DNA from: Anaerolineales bacterium | GTDB taxonomy: Bacteria; Chloroflexota; Anaerolineae; Anaerolineales; UBA11579 | Assembly (NCBI GenBank): GCA_019454165.1 | Contig: CP075367.1 | Coordinates: forward strand, 1,776,805-1,840,804 | Length of the DNA stretch: 64,000 nt | Direction: 5' to 3' | In this document: positions 16,319 to 24,447 of the stretch, piece after piece | Numbering within the stretch: the stretch's first letter is position 1 | How the letters are laid out: the number at the start of each line of letters is the position of its first letter | Program-made: the position numbers and the translations under genes | The notes under the pieces: model-generated | Database searches by the model: none | Told to the model about the DNA's origin: nothing | Seen by the model: the letters and a program-made list of their open reading frames with translations, nothing else

Positions 16319-18772
16319 CTAGATGGCGGGCAATTTGAAGCGAGAGCGGCGCAGCACGTAGTCACGCGCGTCGTAGACCATGTTCTTGACCGCGTTGAGG
16401 TCCACATTCACCAACTGGCCGCCGCGCTTGAGGATCTTGCCGGCCACCATCACGGTGTCCACGTTGCTGGTGTCCATGCCCCACACCACCGCCGCCGCCG
16501 GGTCATTGATAGGCGTGACGTTGATCTTGTTGGTGGTCAGCATCAGGATGTCCGCATCCTTGCCGGGAGTCAGCGTGCCGATCTTGTGGTCCAGGCCGTT
16601 AGCGCGGGCGCCCTCGATCGTGGCGTATTCCAGCACTTCCTGATCCGTGATCAGGTTGGACTTGACATCTTCGCCAGCCAGACGGCGCTCATGGAGCAGG
16701 CTGTGCTGCAACGAAATGACCGAGCGCATCTGCGTGAACATATCGCCGGGCACGTTGGTTTCCACATCCACACTAAGGCTGGGCTTCAGGCCGCGGTCGA
16801 GGAATTTTTGCGTGGGCGGCATGCCGTGGCCCATCATCATCTCCACCGGCGCGGCCAGCGAGACTGAGCCGCCCGAATCGACGATCATCTGGATCTCGGT
16901 ATCGTTCAGCGTAGTGCAGTGAATATAGGTGGTGTCCGGCCCCATCAACTCCGGCCCCTTGCGGCCAAACTCCTCCACCTTGCGGCGCTGGCCGAATGTG
17001 CCAACCCCGACGTGGGTGGTGATGCGCGCATCCACCGAGCGCGCCATGTTCCAGTGCGAACGGGTGATCTCGAAGTCAGTGAACTCCGGCCCGGCCGCCG
17101 CCAGCGCATAAGTCAGCAGCTGGTCCTTGCTGGTGAAGTGCGCCCGCGCCGCTCGTACGAACCAGCCGGGCTGCTTGGGCTCATACTTGCCCCACCACGG
17201 GAAGCCGTAGGCGAACACGCCGCGCATGTTGGAATCGCGCAGGGCCTGCACCACCGCGTCGGTATGCTCCGGTGAAGCCTGAATATGCGACCAGTCGAGT
17301 AGCGTAGTGATGCCGGCGTCAATAGCGCCGAACGCGCTGACGATGTTGCCGGCGTAGGCGTCTTGCGGACGGTATGCGCGGCCCAAGCGGCCGAGCACGA
17401 AGGTGATGTAGCTGCTGCGGCCTTCCAGCGGCACATCCGTGCCGATGTTGCGCAGCAGGCCTTCCCAAATATGGCGATGGGTATCCACAAAGCCGGGCAT
17501 CACGATCATGCCCTTGGCATTCACCACCTGAGTAGTGCCGTTGGCCTGGATATCCGCGCCCACCTGCACGATCTTGTTGCCCTCGATGAGCACGTCGCCG
17601 ACCAGCAGCGTGCCGATCTTGGGGTCGAGCGAGATCACGGTGCCGCCTTTGAGCAGCATTTGCTGGCCGGGCTGCAAGCCGCTTTCTACTGTGGCGGGCG
17701 GCTCAACGAATACATTGGCCAGCGCATAGTCCTTGTTACGTTCACGGCGGGCCGTGAAGACGCGGCGCAGCTTCTTCCAGTTCTCCTTGATGAGCATGCG
17801 CAGGTCGTGCACTTGGTACAGCACCAGGCCAATAATGGTCAGGCCGCCCATCACGATCGGGTCATTCAGCCAGCTGCTGGTGATGATGCGCAGCGAGAAC
17901 ATGTTGCTGATCAGCGCCAGGAACAGGCTCACCGCCAACGCGCCGGTGAAGTGGCCCACACCACCGGCCAGGCTGGTGCCGCCCAAGGCGGCCGCGGCAA
18001 TGCTGGTGAGCGCAAAGGTGCTGCCCGCACGGGAGTCACCCACGCCTACTTGCACCGCTAGGAAGAACGAGGCGACTGCGGCCAGCAGGCCCGAAAGCAC
18101 CAGGCCGCGCACTTGCACCCACTTGGTGCGGATGCCCAGGCGGCGGCCGGAGCGCACGTCATGCCCGGTGGCACGCACGCGCAGGCCGCCCGCGGAGCGG
18201 CGCAGCCAGATATCCCACAAAATGGCCACGACCAGCACAACAATGAAGGCGACCGGCACCATGCCCACTTTGGTGCGCAGGGCCGCCAGCAGCGAGCTGT
18301 TGATCGAGCCGGAGGCTACCGGGCGCAGCACCAGGGCCACGCCCTCCAGAATGCTGAGTGTGGCCAAGGTGGCAATGATCGAGGGCAGCTTGACCCAGCG
18401 CACCAACAGCGCATTCAACAGGCCGACCAGCACACCGCCCAACAAGATCAGGCCGGCCCCGATCATCACGGCTTGCGGAGTGGCGTCATTGGTAATGATG
18501 AACGAGGCCGCCACGATGCTAAACGACATCACGGCGCCTACAGAAATATCCAGATAGCCCACCAGCATGGCGTTCACTTGGGCCATGGCAACGATTGCCA
18601 GCGGCAAGGTGGCCTGCAACAGGTTGCTCAGGTTGTATTCGGAGAGAAAGGCGCTGCTCTTGCCGCCGGAATACGCGCCCAGCGTATAGATCATGAGCAG
18701 GAGCAGCATCAGGGGATACCACTCCTGGATGCGTATGGCGGCCTTCTTGAGCCGCTCCTTGTTCCGGTTCAT
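16319..18772 (-). CDS. Fused ABC importer permease and amidohydrolase
   Basis: 817-residue protein in one uninterrupted frame. Residues 1 to ~330 form an RbsC/BPD_transp_2 permease (helices such as LMLLLLMIYTLGAY, NAMLVGYLDISVGAVMSFS, SLLGG-like ALGGTSLAGGVGHFTGA). A basic linker (KKLRRVFTARRERNK) leads to residues 372-817, an amidohydrolase of the TRZ/cytosine-deaminase type: starts MLLKGGTVIS, metal motif THRH (His432, His434), His587 in TTHVGVG, His618 in IHCTTLND and Asp669 in SVDVETN, ending LTPGKDADILML. All canonical metal ligands are kept. It starts one base after the ATPase gene ends. The enzyme would be tethered to the cytosolic face of its importer. Confidence 0.9.
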   Translation of the reverse strand: MNRNKERLKKAAIRIQEWYPLMLLLLMIYTLGAYSGGKSSAFLSEYNLSNLLQATLPLAIVAMAQVNAMLVGYLDISVGAVMSFSIVAASFIITNDATPQAVMIGAGLILLGGVLVGLLNALLVRWVKLPSIIATLATLSILEGVALVLRPVASGSINSSLLAALRTKVGMVPVAFIVVLVVAILWDIWLRRSAGGLRVRATGHDVRSGRRLGIRTKWVQVRGLVLSGLLAAVASFFLAVQVGVGDSRAGSTFALTSIAAAALGGTSLAGGVGHFTGALAVSLFLALISNMFSLRIITSSWLNDPIVMGGLTIIGLVLYQVHDLRMLIKENWKKLRRVFTARRERNKDYALANVFVEPPATVESGLQPGQQMLLKGGTVISLDPKIGTLLVGDVLIEGNKIVQVGADIQANGTTQVVNAKGMIVMPGFVDTHRHIWEGLLRNIGTDVPLEGRSSYITFVLGRLGRAYRPQDAYAGNIVSAFGAIDAGITTLLDWSHIQASPEHTDAVVQALRDSNMRGVFAYGFPWWGKYEPKQPGWFVRAARAHFTSKDQLLTYALAAAGPEFTDFEITRSHWNMARSVDARITTHVGVGTFGQRRKVEEFGRKGPELMGPDTTYIHCTTLNDTEIQMIVDSGGSVSLAAPVEMMMGHGMPPTQKFLDRGLKPSLSVDVETNVPGDMFTQMRSVISLQHSLLHERRLAGEDVKSNLITDQEVLEYATIEGARANGLDHKIGTLTPGKDADILMLTTNKINVTPINDPAAAVVWGMDTSNVDTVMVAGKILKRGGQLVNVDLNAVKNMVYDARDYVLRRSRFKLPAI

Positions 18773-20341
18773 CTAATCCTCTCTTCCGCCGAACGCAAAC
18801 TGGTCTTCCACGTTGCCGATCTTGGCGCCGCGCACCATGGCGTCAATGATCGTGCGCTCGCTCAAGTGCTCCTGCGGAATGTCATGTACGATCTGGCCGC
18901 GTGAGATCACGAACACGCGGTTGCACAGGCTCGCCAGCTCAATAGGATCGCTGGATTTCACCACCACGGCCGCGCCTTGGGCCGCTTTGGTGTGCAAAGC
19001 TTCGTAGATGTCAAAACGGGCCGCCACGTCCACGCCCTGGGTAGGCTCGTCAGCCAGAATGACGTTGACGTTATCGCGCAGGAAGGGGCGCGCCATCACG
19101 ACCTTCTGCTGGTTGCCGCCGGAGAGGAAGCTCACCGGCATATCCAGCGATGGCGTGCGCAGCTTGAGCTGCTGGCCCATGGCCCCCACGGCTTCACGCT
19201 CACGGCGCGGCATCAGCCAGCCCAGGCGGGTGAACTTCTGCAGCGCCTGCAGCGAGGCGTTGGTAATGGCGCCGAGCACAAGGAACAGGGCATCCCGCTT
19301 GCGGTCACCCGCCAGCAGCATAATGCCGGAGTTGAGCGCACCGGTGGGCGATGTCAGGTTGACGTGTTTATCCAGCACCTGCACCTGACCACCCTTGGGC
19401 GGGATCGCGCCGCACAGCGTCCAGAACAGGTCGCCTTGGCCGTTGCCTTCGACGCCGGCGATGCCGATCACCTCGCCGCGGCGCACATTGAAGCTGACCG
19501 GGCCGAAGTATTCGCCGTGCAGGTCGGTCACTTTCAGCACGGTCTCGGTTTCATCCGTAATTTCCAACCGGGTCGGGAAGGCTGATTCCAGCGGGCGGCC
19601 GATCATCAGCTCCACGATCTCTTTCTCAGTTATCTTGTCTGCATCGTAAGTGCCCTGGTTCTGGCCATCCCGCAAAACCGTGATGCGGTCAGCCAGACCC
19701 AGCACCTCAGGCAGGCGGTGGCTTACATACACCACAGCCACACCGCGCTCTGTATGTTCCTTGATCGTGCGCTGCAGCCATTCCACTTCGGAAGGGCCCA
19801 TAGCCGTCGTGGGTTCATCCAGCAGCAGCACCTTGGGGTCAGACAGCAAAGCCTTGGCTACTTCCAACAACTGGCGCTCCGCCAGGGCCAACGAGCCGAT
19901 CGGAGCTTCAGCAAAAATGTCATCCAACTCAAAACGGGCCAGAATTTGAATGGCCCAGTCCTTCAGCCGCCAATAAAGGGAAGGGCGGGCGTCTTTCGAC
20001 GCGGATAAGTACAGGTTTTCGGCCACGGTCATGCCCGCCACCTGCGAGATGTCCTGATAGGCCATCCCCAGGCCGAGCTCGCGCGCCTTGGCGGGCGAAT
20101 CCGTGGTGAGCGGCTTGCCCATGATGTGCACAGTGCCTTCGTCCTGCTCCACAAAGCCGCTGGCAATGCCCAGCAACGTGGATTTGCCCGAGCCGTTCTC
20201 GCCGACCACGGCGTGAACTTCCCCAGGCAAAACTTGCAGGCTCATGCCCTGGAGGGCTTGCACCGTGCCGTAGCGTTTGGAAACTCCCAGCAGCGAGAGC
20301 GCGTAGCTCTCGCTGCTGGGGTTCTGATTCTTGTCAGTCAC
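18773..20341 (-). CDS. ABC importer ATP-binding protein with two nucleotide-binding domains (RbsA/BMP-type)
   Basis: 522-residue cytosolic motor for the importer encoded here. Domain 1: Walker A GENGSGKST (about residues 47-55), Walker B VLLLDEPTTA, with an unusual signature SLALAERQL in place of LSGGQ. Domain 2: degenerate Walker A GVEGNGQGD, good signature LSGGNQQKV and Walker B VILADEPTQGVD. This asymmetry, with one catalytically weak half-site, is usual for RbsA-like transporters of sugars, nucleosides and autoinducers. It sits between the binding-protein gene and the fused permease. Confidence 0.93.
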   Translation of the reverse strand: MTDKNQNPSSESYALSLLGVSKRYGTVQALQGMSLQVLPGEVHAVVGENGSGKSTLLGIASGFVEQDEGTVHIMGKPLTTDSPAKARELGLGMAYQDISQVAGMTVAENLYLSASKDARPSLYWRLKDWAIQILARFELDDIFAEAPIGSLALAERQLLEVAKALLSDPKVLLLDEPTTAMGPSEVEWLQRTIKEHTERGVAVVYVSHRLPEVLGLADRITVLRDGQNQGTYDADKITEKEIVELMIGRPLESAFPTRLEITDETETVLKVTDLHGEYFGPVSFNVRRGEVIGIAGVEGNGQGDLFWTLCGAIPPKGGQVQVLDKHVNLTSPTGALNSGIMLLAGDRKRDALFLVLGAITNASLQALQKFTRLGWLMPRREREAVGAMGQQLKLRTPSLDMPVSFLSGGNQQKVVMARPFLRDNVNVILADEPTQGVDVAARFDIYEALHTKAAQGAAVVVKSSDPIELASLCNRVFVISRGQIVHDIPQEHLSERTIIDAMVRGAKIGNVEDQFAFGGRED

Positions 20342-20391
20342 TCTAGACCAGAGTTTCCTGTTCCGAATTCACTGAGGTTCTGTGCCCCGGA

Positions 20392-21654
20392 TTAGGGGTA
20401 CATCGCCCGCACGATATCATGCGGAACCATGGAGGAGATGGAAGCATCGTCCGGCAGGTCAGGGTAGCAGTGGCTCTCGTTGACCGGCTGGATGTACGGC
20501 GGGATCACGATGCTGTTCGGCACGTCGTAGCCGTTCAGGTGCATCATGGCCGCGGTCAGGGCGATGCGGGACTGGTAGTTACCACCCGAGCCGAAGAAGA
20601 TCTTGAACTCATCGGGCTGGCCCATATCAACCCATTCGCAGAACAGGACAGTCTCGTCCGTGCGCAGGGTCAGTACCAGGTTCACCGGCAGGCCGGCGGC
20701 CTCGTAGGCGCTCAAGCCACCCATGAAGGAGCCGGCAGCTTCGTAGCTTACACCCGCCAGATCGGGGTGGGCGCTCAGGAAACCAGACATAGCCTCAAAG
20801 GTGCCTTCACGGGTCCAGAAAGTGTCAGCAACGCCAACCAGCTCCAGGCCGGAACCCAGCTCAGGCTGCTCGCAGCTCTGCCAGTAGGCAGACAGCGGGT
20901 TGCCAGGGGTACCACCCAGGAAGGCCACCTTGCCGGTGCCGACTTCCTCGTTCAAGATGCGGGCAAATTCCTGGCCCAGCAGACATACATCCTCAGAGAT
21001 CGAGGAGAAATAGGCGCTACCGTCACCCAACACACCGTAGGAGTGGGTTACGTAGATCACGCCAGCGTCAGTGGCTTCTTGCACCACCGGCAGCAGCGCG
21101 TCACCCGCATCCGGGAAACCAACGATGATGTCAACATCCTGGGCGATCAAGCCGCGGATATCAGCAATGGCTTGCTGGGTGTCGAACATGGCGGTGGTGT
21201 AGATGATGCGGCCGATCTCAGGGTAGGTCAGGGCCTGCAGCACCATTTCCATGTGGGTCACTTCACGCCACAGGTTCTCACCAAAACCGTCAGCCAGAGC
21301 CACGGTGATGGGGCCGCCGGTGCCGGTGTCACACACCTTCTCGCGCCAGCATTCCAGAGCCTTGGCCGCCATCTCATCGCTCACGGGCAGGCCGGCGCGG
21401 TACATGGCCGCCAGCACAACCTCGTTCACCTGAGAGGCATCCGACACGCCCATCGTCTTCATCAAGACTTCAGGGTCGGCGTCGAAAACTTCCTCGGAGC
21501 CACCAGCCTCACCCGTGGGCTCATCGCCACCATCAGTAGACGGCGCCGAGGTTGCCGGAGCGGCAGTAGCGCTCGCACCACCGCCACAGGCTGCCAACAC
21601 CATTGCCAACATGGCAATGAGGAAGGCGATCGTTTGCAGTTTGCTAAGTTTCAT
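20392..21654 (-). CDS. Substrate-binding lipoprotein of the ABC importer
   Basis: 420 residues. Lipoprotein signal with lipobox LAAC (Cys23), a short low-complexity linker and an extra ~60-residue segment (EVFDADPEVLMKTMGVSDA) before a periplasmic-binding-protein type 1 fold: ITVALADGFGENLW, DIIVGFPDAGDALLPVV, GKVAFLGGTPGN. It resembles ribose/galactose-type (RbsB) binding proteins in order of strands, but the ligand cannot be inferred. The N-terminal extension is longer than in RbsB. AAGGAG precedes ATG at about ten bases. Second gene of the operon. Confidence 0.88.
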   Translation of the reverse strand: MKLSKLQTIAFLIAMLAMVLAACGGGASATAAPATSAPSTDGGDEPTGEAGGSEEVFDADPEVLMKTMGVSDASQVNEVVLAAMYRAGLPVSDEMAAKALECWREKVCDTGTGGPITVALADGFGENLWREVTHMEMVLQALTYPEIGRIIYTTAMFDTQQAIADIRGLIAQDVDIIVGFPDAGDALLPVVQEATDAGVIYVTHSYGVLGDGSAYFSSISEDVCLLGQEFARILNEEVGTGKVAFLGGTPGNPLSAYWQSCEQPELGSGLELVGVADTFWTREGTFEAMSGFLSAHPDLAGVSYEAAGSFMGGLSAYEAAGLPVNLVLTLRTDETVLFCEWVDMGQPDEFKIFFGSGGNYQSRIALTAAMMHLNGYDVPNSIVIPPYIQPVNESHCYPDLPDDASISSMVPHDIVRAMYP

Positions 21655-21774
21655 CTTTCGACTTCTCCTTTTCCTTCTTTTTTGCTTAATTGCTTTAGTT
21701 GAACGATACGATCCGCGACGATTCTGTCGATTGACCGTTTGTCGCTGTTACCTCCTTCTTGTAAACCGTTATCG

Positions 21775-22797
21775 TCATTCTTCAGCTTTGGCAAAACGCC
21801 GTTGAAACAGCCCCTCGACCATGTCCACGATCCGGTCACCGGATACGGCCATGCCGCCGATAATGGCAACACCAAACACTACGAACTGCAAAGACGTGGG
21901 CAACCCCATCACCCGGAGCATCTGGTCCAACACTGTGAGGAAGAAAGCGGCCAGCGCAGTGGAGAAGACGCTCGCCAGGCCACCACTCAGGGACGCGCCG
22001 CCGATCACTACTGCGGCGATGGGGCCAAGAAGATATGCAGCGCCAAGACCCTGGGTTGGGCTGCGGATAAATGCGGCCAGCAAAAAGCCAGCCAGGCCGT
22101 ACATCATGGCGGCAACTACATAGGCCATGACCACATATAGGGTCACGCGCAAGCCGCTGATGCGAGCCGCGATCTGGTTGGCACCTACAGCGCGGAAACG
22201 CCGCCCCACCCCGGTATACGTCAGGATGATGCTCAAGGCCAGTGTCACGATCACGGCGATCCAGAAGATCCACCCCGCGCCGTAGACCTGGCTGATGGCC
22301 CAGCGCGATAAGCCAGTCGGCACCGAAGCCTCATTGGCGATCTGGGTGGCGTACTTGAGCAAGGCGCCCCGCGTGATCTGCCCGATCGCCAGGGTTACGA
22401 TCAGCGCGTTCAGGCGGAAAACACCCACCAGGAAACCGTTAGCAAGCCCGATCAGAGCGGAAACAGCCAGCGCCATGCCCAAACCCTTGAGAATGTTGGC
22501 GTCCTGGCCAGCGCCGTACCCCACGGTTACAAAGGCAGCCAACGTCATCACGCCAGGGGTGGAGAGGTCAATACCGCCGGTCATTACGACCAACATTTGA
22601 CCCAGGCTGACAATGACTAAAAATGCGGTCAGGGGGAGTATTGCGGTGAAGGAGGCGGGGGAAAGTGTGGCGGGGGCTAGAAAATACGCGGCTACAAGCA
22701 AAATACACATCGCGATCCACACAGGGATGTAACGCGATGAGATGACGATAGAAGTAAGGAATTCAGTAAAACTCTGGTTCGATTTGCTTTTTAGCAT
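21775..22797 (-). CDS. ABC importer permease (RbsC-like), stand-alone
   Basis: 340-residue polytopic permease of the BPD_transp_2 family; landmarks MTGGIDLSTPGVMTLAAF, GLANGFLVGVFRLNALIVTL, AARISGLRVTLYVVMA and VVIGGASLSGGLASV. It is the first gene of the operon and should pair as a heterodimer with the permease half of the fused protein. About 120 pyrimidine-rich bases with no gene separate it from the binding-protein gene. The leader from the predicted promoter is roughly 75 bases. Confidence 0.92.
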   Translation of the reverse strand: MLKSKSNQSFTEFLTSIVISSRYIPVWIAMCILLVAAYFLAPATLSPASFTAILPLTAFLVIVSLGQMLVVMTGGIDLSTPGVMTLAAFVTVGYGAGQDANILKGLGMALAVSALIGLANGFLVGVFRLNALIVTLAIGQITRGALLKYATQIANEASVPTGLSRWAISQVYGAGWIFWIAVIVTLALSIILTYTGVGRRFRAVGANQIAARISGLRVTLYVVMAYVVAAMMYGLAGFLLAAFIRSPTQGLGAAYLLGPIAAVVIGGASLSGGLASVFSTALAAFFLTVLDQMLRVMGLPTSLQFVVFGVAIIGGMAVSGDRIVDMVEGLFQRRFAKAEE

Positions 22798-22874
22798 TCT
22801 GCCCTTAGGTACAGTACTCCAGTGAAAATGAGGCGAGGGTCATTCTTTTTTCTGTGCAAAGCCTAGGGGATTTG

Positions 22875-22907
22875 TTTGTTTATAAACAAATACACAAATT
22901 TAGTCAA
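22875..22907 (-). promoter_or_regulatory. Promoter and palindromic operator of the import operon
   Basis: On the minus strand TTGACT (22907-22902), 17 bases, TATAAA (22884-22879). The -10 box is embedded in the perfect 16-base palindrome TTTGTTTATAAACAAA (22875-22890), a natural site for a dimeric repressor. The cognate regulator is not identified; the XRE-cupin protein at 32662 is one candidate. Confidence 0.7.
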
Positions 22908-23029
22908 GCCCCATCAAACAGAGTGCCTGGAAATGTTCACCGCTATTTGACATTTTAGGGGGTCTATTGAACACCAAACATTAGAAAAGCTGGAAATGTA
23001 GATATCTGTTTGATAATGCTAAACGCTAT

Positions 23030-23035
23030 TACAAT
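23030..23035 (+). promoter_or_regulatory. Possible -10 box for the divergent amidohydrolase
   Basis: TACAAT immediately before an in-frame GTG (23036) and 31 bases before ATG 23066. No good -35 at standard spacing. The rest of 22908-23029 is AT-rich non-coding DNA, probably regulatory, with no further element I can name. Confidence 0.35.
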
Positions 23036-23065
23036 GTGGCTAGCTTTATAGCAGAGGTGCTGCAG

Positions 23066-24355
23066 ATGGAAAACCGCAAGCTCATTAAGTCCGCCGCCGT
23101 GCTTAGCATGGATTCACGGGTGGGCAATCAGCTCGACCACGACATCCTCATCGAGGGCGACAAGATCATTCAAGTTGCTCGCGGCATCTATGACACCACC
23201 GCCGAGGAGATCGACGGCTCCAGCATGATCGCTATGCCGGGCTTTGTTGATGCTCATCACCACATGTGGCTGGGAGCGCTACGCAACACCGGCGCAGCGT
23301 ACATTATGGGCAAGCAGGTCTTCGATGGCACCAAGCAGCGCTCACTGGCGGCCACCTTCAGCCCGGATGACGTCTATGCCAGCACCCTCGCCAGCGCCAT
23401 CAACGCCATTGACGCTGGCATCACCACCGTGCTGGACCATGCCAACCTGCCCAGCGCCGAGCACCTTGCTGCCAACGCCAAGGCCCTGACGGAATCTGGC
23501 TTGCGGGCTGTACTAGCCGCCCCTGCTAACCTGGGCAAAGCCGGGCTGGAAGCCTTGCGTACCAGCCTGCCTGAGCACCTCAGCCTCGCCCTGGCCTCAT
23601 CTGACCCGCAAAACAGCAACCTGGATGCCCTCAAAGCCGAATGGGAGCTGGCCCGCAGCCTGGGCCTGCGTATTTCGGCCCAGGTGGGCATGGGTACGCC
23701 GCCGGGTGACCAGCTCAGCGAGTTGAACAAGGCCAAGCTGCTGGGGCCAGACGTGATGTTCGCCCACGGCAATACGCTGTCAGACCGCGACATCAACGCC
23801 ATCAAAGATGCCCGCTCCGCAGTAGTCATGGCCCCCGCGGCGGAGATGATGCAAGGCTACGGCGCCCCCACCATCCAGCGCTTCACCGATGCCGGCCTGG
23901 CGCCTGGCCTGGGCATTGACACCGAGCTGGCCAACCGCGGTGACATGTTCACCCAGATGCGCAACGCCATCTCAATGCAGCATGCGATGCGCTTTGACAA
24001 GAAGCTGGCCGGCAGCATCTTCGCCGACCGCATGATGACCACGCGTGACATCATTCAATTTGTCTGCGCCTACGGGGCTGAGGCCCTGGGTCTGCAAGAG
24101 CATATCGGCACGCTGACCCCCGGCAAACAGGCCGATATCATCCTGCTGCGCCAGCACCACATCAATGTGATGCCGGTCAACGACCCGATCGGCGCCGTGG
24201 TGTGGGCCATGGACTGCAGCAACATCGACTCTGTGATGGTGGCCGGCAAATTCCTCAAACGCCATGGCGAACTACTGAACTGTGACTTGGACAGACTGCA
24301 ACAGCTGACCACGGCCACCTGCCAGCGCGTCCTCGGCGCTCCCGTTGCCGCCTGA
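23066..24355 (+). CDS. Amidohydrolase paralogue with a substituted metal ligand
   Basis: 429-residue TRZ/cytosine-deaminase-like amidohydrolase related along its length to the enzyme half of the 16319-18772 fusion (shared GFVDxHxHxWxGxLRN, GDMFTQMR, LTPGK and NVxPxNDP segments). His64 and His66, His234 in FAHGNTLSD and Asp285 in LGIDTELAN are kept, but the strand-5 metal ligand is replaced: SAQVGMG has Gln206 where the paralogue has His587. Activity may be changed or lost. ATG 23066 has a weak AGAGGTG upstream; GTG 23036 would add ten residues. Divergent from the import operon, followed by a terminator. Confidence 0.85.
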   Translation: MENRKLIKSAAVLSMDSRVGNQLDHDILIEGDKIIQVARGIYDTTAEEIDGSSMIAMPGFVDAHHHMWLGALRNTGAAYIMGKQVFDGTKQRSLAATFSPDDVYASTLASAINAIDAGITTVLDHANLPSAEHLAANAKALTESGLRAVLAAPANLGKAGLEALRTSLPEHLSLALASSDPQNSNLDALKAEWELARSLGLRISAQVGMGTPPGDQLSELNKAKLLGPDVMFAHGNTLSDRDINAIKDARSAVVMAPAAEMMQGYGAPTIQRFTDAGLAPGLGIDTELANRGDMFTQMRNAISMQHAMRFDKKLAGSIFADRMMTTRDIIQFVCAYGAEALGLQEHIGTLTPGKQADIILLRQHHINVMPVNDPIGAVVWAMDCSNIDSVMVAGKFLKRHGELLNCDLDRLQQLTTATCQRVLGAPVAA

Positions 24356-24376
24356 GCAACCCACCGATCCCTGCAA

Positions 24377-24405
24377 ACAAAAGAGCGCCTTACGGCGCCC
24401 TTTTG
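24377..24405. terminator. Bidirectional terminator between convergent genes
   Basis: Inverted repeat ACAAAAG-GCGCC ... GGCGC-CTTTTGT (24377-24405), with A run on one side and T run on the other, between the + strand amidohydrolase and the - strand aldehyde dehydrogenase. Confidence 0.85.
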
Positions 24406-24447
24406 TCTCCATTCTGTAGCTGTTGGCCCAGTAGCGGCCCACTGCGG

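Noticed and set aside
16319-18772. Frameshift artefact creating the permease-amidohydrolase fusion
   Set aside because: The frame is open throughout with normal codon use, and no stop or alternative frame would restore separate genes with good starts at the linker.
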